A stretch of DNA of 64,000 nt from Sclerodactyla briareus (Eukaryota; Echinodermata; Holothuroidea; Dendrochirotida; Sclerodactylidae): the NCBI GenBank assembly GCA_026419785.1, contig JAODTK010005885.1:62001-126000 (forward strand), written 5' to 3'. Below, in pieces: positions 59,680 through 64,000 of this stretch. The translations under genes and the position numbers were made by a program. Under the pieces are notes generated by a model, which saw only the letters and a program-made list of their open reading frames with translations, was not told the DNA's origin and searched no databases. Position 1 is the first letter of the stretch, and each line of letters begins with the position of its first letter.

Positions 59680-59830
59680 AGGTCACACTAGTGTACAGCA
59701 GAGAGGCATGGTCTTATGCACCTGGTGAAAGACTTGCAGCTGAAAAAAAAGTGCACAGTTTCCAGGCCTGCAGCCTCTGGGCCTTGTGTAGTACAATTCC
59801 TCTGCTAGACACGAGGGTGTTATGGTTGTG
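59680..59830 (-). repeat. Dispersed repeat, partner of 47440-47600
   Basis: Matches 47440-47600 in opposite orientation, with similar conceptual translation (C.AE...Y.RP). Confidence 0.7.
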
Positions 59831-60864
59831 AGGAACAACAACAACAGCATACACTCCCCAAAACTATCACAAAATAAAAATAGCTTCAAACCAATTCCAT
59901 TCAATCATGATGTCATTATTTTGCTGTAGGACAGTTTTATTTGAAGAAAGTAATTGGGATATGATCCTTTTTATACGTTGCTTGATCTTTTTCATTTCTG
60001 CAAGAGCTGCCATGAAATGCTGTGGTTAGGCTTCAAATTGTGGGATGCAAATTTCCCTTCTAGTTTTCTGAATTCTGGTTTGTCTGTTAATTTACATTAT
60101 TGTGCAGCACTTGTTATGTAACACAAGACTAATAGGTGGATGATCTAGCACAACTCACATTCTTCTTCTGATGAGCTGAAATGCATGCAGAACATCAATC
60201 CAGATGCAAACCTATAACACTTCAACGAGGTTTTCATATATTAACTCCATTGAAGCTTGTACATCCATCATCTTTGCTCACAAGTTCTCACCTATTTTCC
60301 TCAAGCAATTTCACATGCTGAAGGGTAGTAATTTTATATCTGCACTTGCCTCGTAATACATCCAATTTACCAGATATTTGTTGAAATTTGGGCATGAAGA
60401 TGAAATTAAAAACATGAAAAACAGCCAACCTAAGTTTTTTCATGCCCAAGGCCAAAAAATAACTGATGTTAGCACAAGCATTTTGGTCCGTTTTCTATTA
60501 TTCATGGTAAATTGTAAACATATGCAATATTTGTGCTCACTGCATTTGAATAAACTGTTCTGCAGCAAGTCGAACGAGGCTGTTTTTTTTTTTTTTTTTA
60601 ATACTTATTAATTGGGACTAACCCCCTTTAGATATTCTTCCTTTCATTTTCTAGTCTGGAACAATGTATCCCTATGAGACATCTCTTCTCTCTTATCTCC
60701 TGCTCTTCGTAAGATGGCTGTCATGATAAAAGGCATCCCCCCTTCTTCCCATCAGCCAACTCTGGCTATGCCACCGTCAGTGCTGTGGTATGGTATAGCC
60801 TTCCTCAATGGATTCTGGGTATGTTAATTGGCAAGAATTTGGGGAATGTGCATGACGATCAACA

Positions 60865-60872
60865 CTCTATAC
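60865..60872. repeat. Left target-site duplication (CTCTATAC)
   Basis: Direct 8-bp copy next to the hAT-type left end. Confidence 0.85.
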
Positions 60873-61429
60873 CAGGGGTTCCCCCCTGTGGTACGCGTAC
60901 CAACCAGTGTTACATTTGGACTTTCGGGGTGGTACACAGTGTGTGCTCCATTTTTCTTACGCATTCATTTCCTTCTCCCTCGATTGCATCTTGCACGAGA
61001 ACTTTGACTTTATGATGCTAAATTGAACCAGATTGCATATGAGGTTACTTAATTATTCAAAACATGTACAGAGGGGAGGAAGATACCCCCTCACATGGAC
61101 CCCGTCCCCTCTTCGTCCAAAATCCGGGCGCTGCTTGTCGGCGATCGGTGGTCATCAAGGCATCCCTCTCACCAACTGGAGCTGGAAAAATATTTTTCGA
61201 TAAAATTTCTGTCATACACATTTCATTAAAAATAGTTTCAAAGCAGAAAAACTTTCCTAGATGCAATCTCCAGGCATCTGGGAGCCTTTTGAGGGCCAAA
61301 AAATTCTGTGTACCTGCTCCTCGCTAACTATGTGGGCGCTCCGCTTTCATAGTAAAAAGTACGTGGTAACTCAGTGGCACCAACGACAGTGGAACGGTAA
61401 CCGCCAGTTTGAAAGGTTGGGAAACCCTT
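60873..61429. mobile_element. Non-autonomous hAT-type element, 557 bp, with 8-bp target-site duplication
   Basis: The left end is CAGGGGTTCCCCCCTGTGG. The right end reads GGTTGGGAAACCCTT, whose complement AAGGGTTTCCCAACC matches the left end with a few changes. CTCTATAC flanks both sides (60865-60872 and 61430-61437), an 8-bp duplication as made by hAT transposases. No transposase frame exists inside, so it depends on other copies. The short open frames 61057-61327 are incidental. Confidence 0.88.
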
Positions 61430-61437
61430 CTCTATAC
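61430..61437. repeat. Right target-site duplication (CTCTATAC)
   Basis: Direct 8-bp copy next to the hAT-type right end. Confidence 0.85.
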
Positions 61438-62609
61438 CGTTATGCCCTTCCTTTCAACACGCATTCGTCAGAATCTGTGAACTCCCTCTGTGATAGGTAT
61501 TCTCTTTTTGTGAAACAAAATCATCAAGTTTAGCTCCACATCAAAGAACTCCATATTTTTATATTATTTTCTGCAATTACTGTTGCTAATGGAAGTACTC
61601 CACCGAATAGTTTATTCATACTACACATGTGGATGTCCTAGCTTCTTTCCCTATGGTATTGTAAGTTTCTTTGACCCCTGTTCTCGCCATACTGGCCAAC
61701 GATGATGTTCCATGGAGAGATTATCGTCCCTCCCTTTTTGGTTTGGCTCAATTCATTTTTTATGGTTAATTAAGCATTTTTGGGGAGCCCGTTGTTTCCC
61801 AAGAGCTCATTGATCTCTAATCAGGGCGCAATCCATCATAATTGTTTTTTCTGAAACCTTCAGGACAAACTGCCGGTTTGGATACATCAAGGTTCTATTG
61901 TGGAAATGGAAAACTTATCCATAGTCCATACCCCATTATTCAAATATGACGTTCCGATTTGGAGTTCTGAACCTTCGAAATTTGGTCCCTTATGTAGAGA
62001 ACATGGGGAAATCCCATTTTGCAATCACACAGGACAAACCGGAGGTATGTATTCCATTGTTTCATTTTGTTGAATAAGTCCAAATTTAGTGGCATTTCTG
62101 CTTGTCTTTCTCTCACCAAGTACCACCTACTAACCAACAACAATCCGCTCCCATATACAAATGTTTTTGAAGTGAAAATAATATGTATTTCAATAGAAAA
62201 CATGATTGTTTGCATGGGTTGTGGCAGGTATGGACATCATTATTATTGCATGATGGGATTTTTGTTTTTTTTTGCCAATACACATGCACACCGTCAAAAG
62301 GACTAACGTCAGTAACGGAAAGTCATACGACTTCAGTTTTTTTTCCGCCAGCTAATCTATATCCTCTTCAAATTCATCCTGCCATTTGTCCTTCAGTCCA
62401 ATTATATGAAAAAGGAAGATTTTTGTGCCCTTCTCTCACTGGCTCTTTTACACTGCCTCAGGTTCATTTGTGCTGCTTTTAAACTGCAACATTTACAAGA
62501 AAATGATAACTATAGATTGCCTGTTTGCGATCATGTTCCAAGCAAATACTAAAACGTAGATGAATGCTGCAACATGTTACAAAGAATGTACAACTACGGA
62601 ATAGCGCTG
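61438..62609. other. Intergenic sequence; no gene recognised
   Basis: Frames at 61940-62482 lack motifs or splice signals; AT-rich otherwise. Confidence 0.45.
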
Positions 62610-63095
62610 GCAAGTCGATTCGAAAAGGTGGTGTTTCTGATAGGAGCAAAGCTTTCCCTCGCAGCCTGACAAATTTCGGGAGAGAACTTTGGCGATCACT
62701 TTGTCCGTTTGCTGTAGGCGTGTCCTGCTTTCACATTAGCAGGATAGGATTTCTCCAAAAATGAGACCCGATTTTGCATTTAAATTGTGAATGAATTAAA
62801 TTTCTAGTGTAGTATTGGGGTTGGGTGGAACACGTGGAACATATAGAGACTGTTGAGACATGCAAAAGGTAGGTAAATACACGACAGAATGGTCTGCTTG
62901 CATTGAGTCAAGAAGGGGTGTTTCTGGTTAGAGTCAGAAAAGCATTTGTCTCGCTGAACGAAGTTCACGAACGCCTTAGCAGTCACGTCGTGTTTGTGTG
63001 TTATGTGTGCCCGCTTTCTCATAGCAGATGTCTCCGCAATAGTGAAGACTGACTTTTATGAAATTTCTCTATGTAGTCTTGGGGTTGGTTAAAAG
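62610..63095. repeat. Degenerate tandem duplication of about 290 bp, two copies
   Basis: Copy 1 (62610-62815) and copy 2 (62915-63095) share GGTGTTTCTGATAGGAGCAA/GGTGTTTCTGGTTAGAGTC, a CGATCACTTTGTCCGTTTG/CAGTCACGTCGTGTTTGTG segment, GTCCTGCTTTCACATTAGCA/GTGCCCGCTTTCTCATAGCA and GTATTGGGGTTGG/GTCTTGGGGTTGG in the same order. Non-coding. Confidence 0.6.
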
Positions 63096-64000
63096 TCAGT
63101 GGAAATTAGCCTATTTTATGTAATTTATTGATTGTATGAGCTTGCTGCTCCATCCTGGTGGTGTTGAAATATTCCAGGCATTACATACCCACCTACACAC
63201 AATACACAGGAAACATAAACCACACACTGTCAATAGCTGGAAGGGGGGGGGCTATAGGATTCCATCTAACGTTGTGCGCGCGGAGGTGTCTAAAGAAATC
63301 GAGCGAAGAATACACACCATCCGATCTTACAAACTTGACTTATAACACCAAGACTGAGGTCGTGCAATGTGTGCCTTATAGCTGCACACATATGAATCCT
63401 GAGACTGATGTCATAATAGTGAGGTAGAAGAACACAAGGCATAACTTGTAGATTTGGCCTCCCTTATGACAACAAACGGTTCAATTAAAAACAAAGGCCC
63501 ATTCATGAATATTTTCGAAAACGATGACATTATGTCAGAAAAGACTCCATTCAATCCTGTTTAATTCTCCCATCAACCGCATGACAAAATGGAACACAGC
63601 TGTGGTGGCATGTTGACGACAAAATATCACTTGTCACTTCAAGTTGTACTTTAATACTCTACAGCTATTATATTTGATATTATTAATATTAGAATAACTT
63701 CTGGCATACTTTCAAGTTGCTTCATAGTCCTAGTCTCTTACACACTTACAATTGGCCGCACTCACAGTGTGTATCTACAGTAAGCCTACGTACGCACAGT
63801 ATAGTATAGCTAATCAGCTAGCCTCGATCGAGTCAGTTCAGTACAGTGGATCTCTAATACACACTGCGCATACTTGGCTGGGCTCATCCAGTAATTTGAG
63901 TTATTTGAAAGTACAACTCACAGGACATTGCAATAAAGAGTCGCGAAGAGTATATATACAATTGTATTATTGTCTTCAAGGACGAATAGTCGTTATTTGT
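63096..64000. other. Intergenic sequence; no gene recognised
   Basis: It has a G tract of about eight at 63243-63250 and a TATATATA near 63951, but no evidence of a gene start within the window. Confidence 0.45.

Larger units (their letters stand above)
58816..60872. other. 3' flank; partly repeat-derived
   Basis: It includes the minus-strand repeat copy at 59680-59830 and a run of about 20 T at 60579-60599. The 91-codon minus frame at 59377-59652 shows no motifs. No gene recognised. Confidence 0.45.

Noticed and set aside
63940..64000. TATATATA as a possible promoter of a next gene
   Set aside because: A simple AT run at the window end with no downstream sequence to support a gene.
1..64000. 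CRISPR array, bacterial defence or phage system
   Set aside because: The repeats are eukaryotic satellites, with variable units rather than constant repeats with unique spacers; no prokaryotic genes occur.

Overview
The window is animal nuclear DNA: exons of a metazoan-type ion channel gene with GT/AG splice sites, very long introns, dense tandem repeats, tRNA-like SINE pieces, a LINE tail and a hAT-type element. No operons, bacterial genes, rRNA or CRISPR were seen. The repeat style (TGTC-headed dispersed repeats, TGACCTTGACCT-type repeats, long G/C homopolymers) suggests a marine invertebrate, perhaps a deuterostome. The species cannot be fixed from the sequence alone.

The one gene recognised is a sodium-activated potassium channel of the Slo2/KCNT family (KCNT1/KCNT2, Slack/Slick) on the + strand, from the pore exon (5354) to the stop codon (55899). 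In order the exons encode the pore loop and S6 (5354-5538), the S6-RCK1 linker and first RCK1 strand (11799-11964), the rest of RCK1 (19355-26374), a poorly conserved linker (27431-27565, tentative), RCK2 (36423-46190), a tentative acidic tail exon (48054-48145) and the C-terminus with a PDZ-ligand-like end (55720-55899). Exons for S1 to S5 were not found in the first 5.3 kb and presumably lie upstream of the window. At least one tail exon is also missing from the model.

Most recognised exons carry small indels relative to the reading frame the family requires, although splice sites, exon order and key motifs survive. One RCK1 exon is split by a 65-base G tract. The simplest reading is an unpolished long-read assembly of a working gene; a decaying paralogue is the alternative.

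The introns and the 3' flank are filled with repeats: a 66-bp satellite (about 5.76-6.85 kb), a 92-100-bp array (14.05-14.6 kb), a 41-bp satellite nested in a longer repeat (14.8-17.2 kb), a 25-bp satellite (34.2-36.1 kb), a 45-47-bp array (38.3-38.7 kb), an 85-bp array (53.7-54.4 kb) and a 23-bp satellite in a roughly 455-bp higher-order repeat (57.2-58.8 kb). Downstream of the gene are a SINE-like element, a 93-bp palindrome and a 557-bp hAT-type element with an 8-bp target-site duplication. I did not find an undescribed biological system. The items most worth checking are the frameshifts, the G tract inside an exon, and the higher-order CCAAT-bearing satellite.
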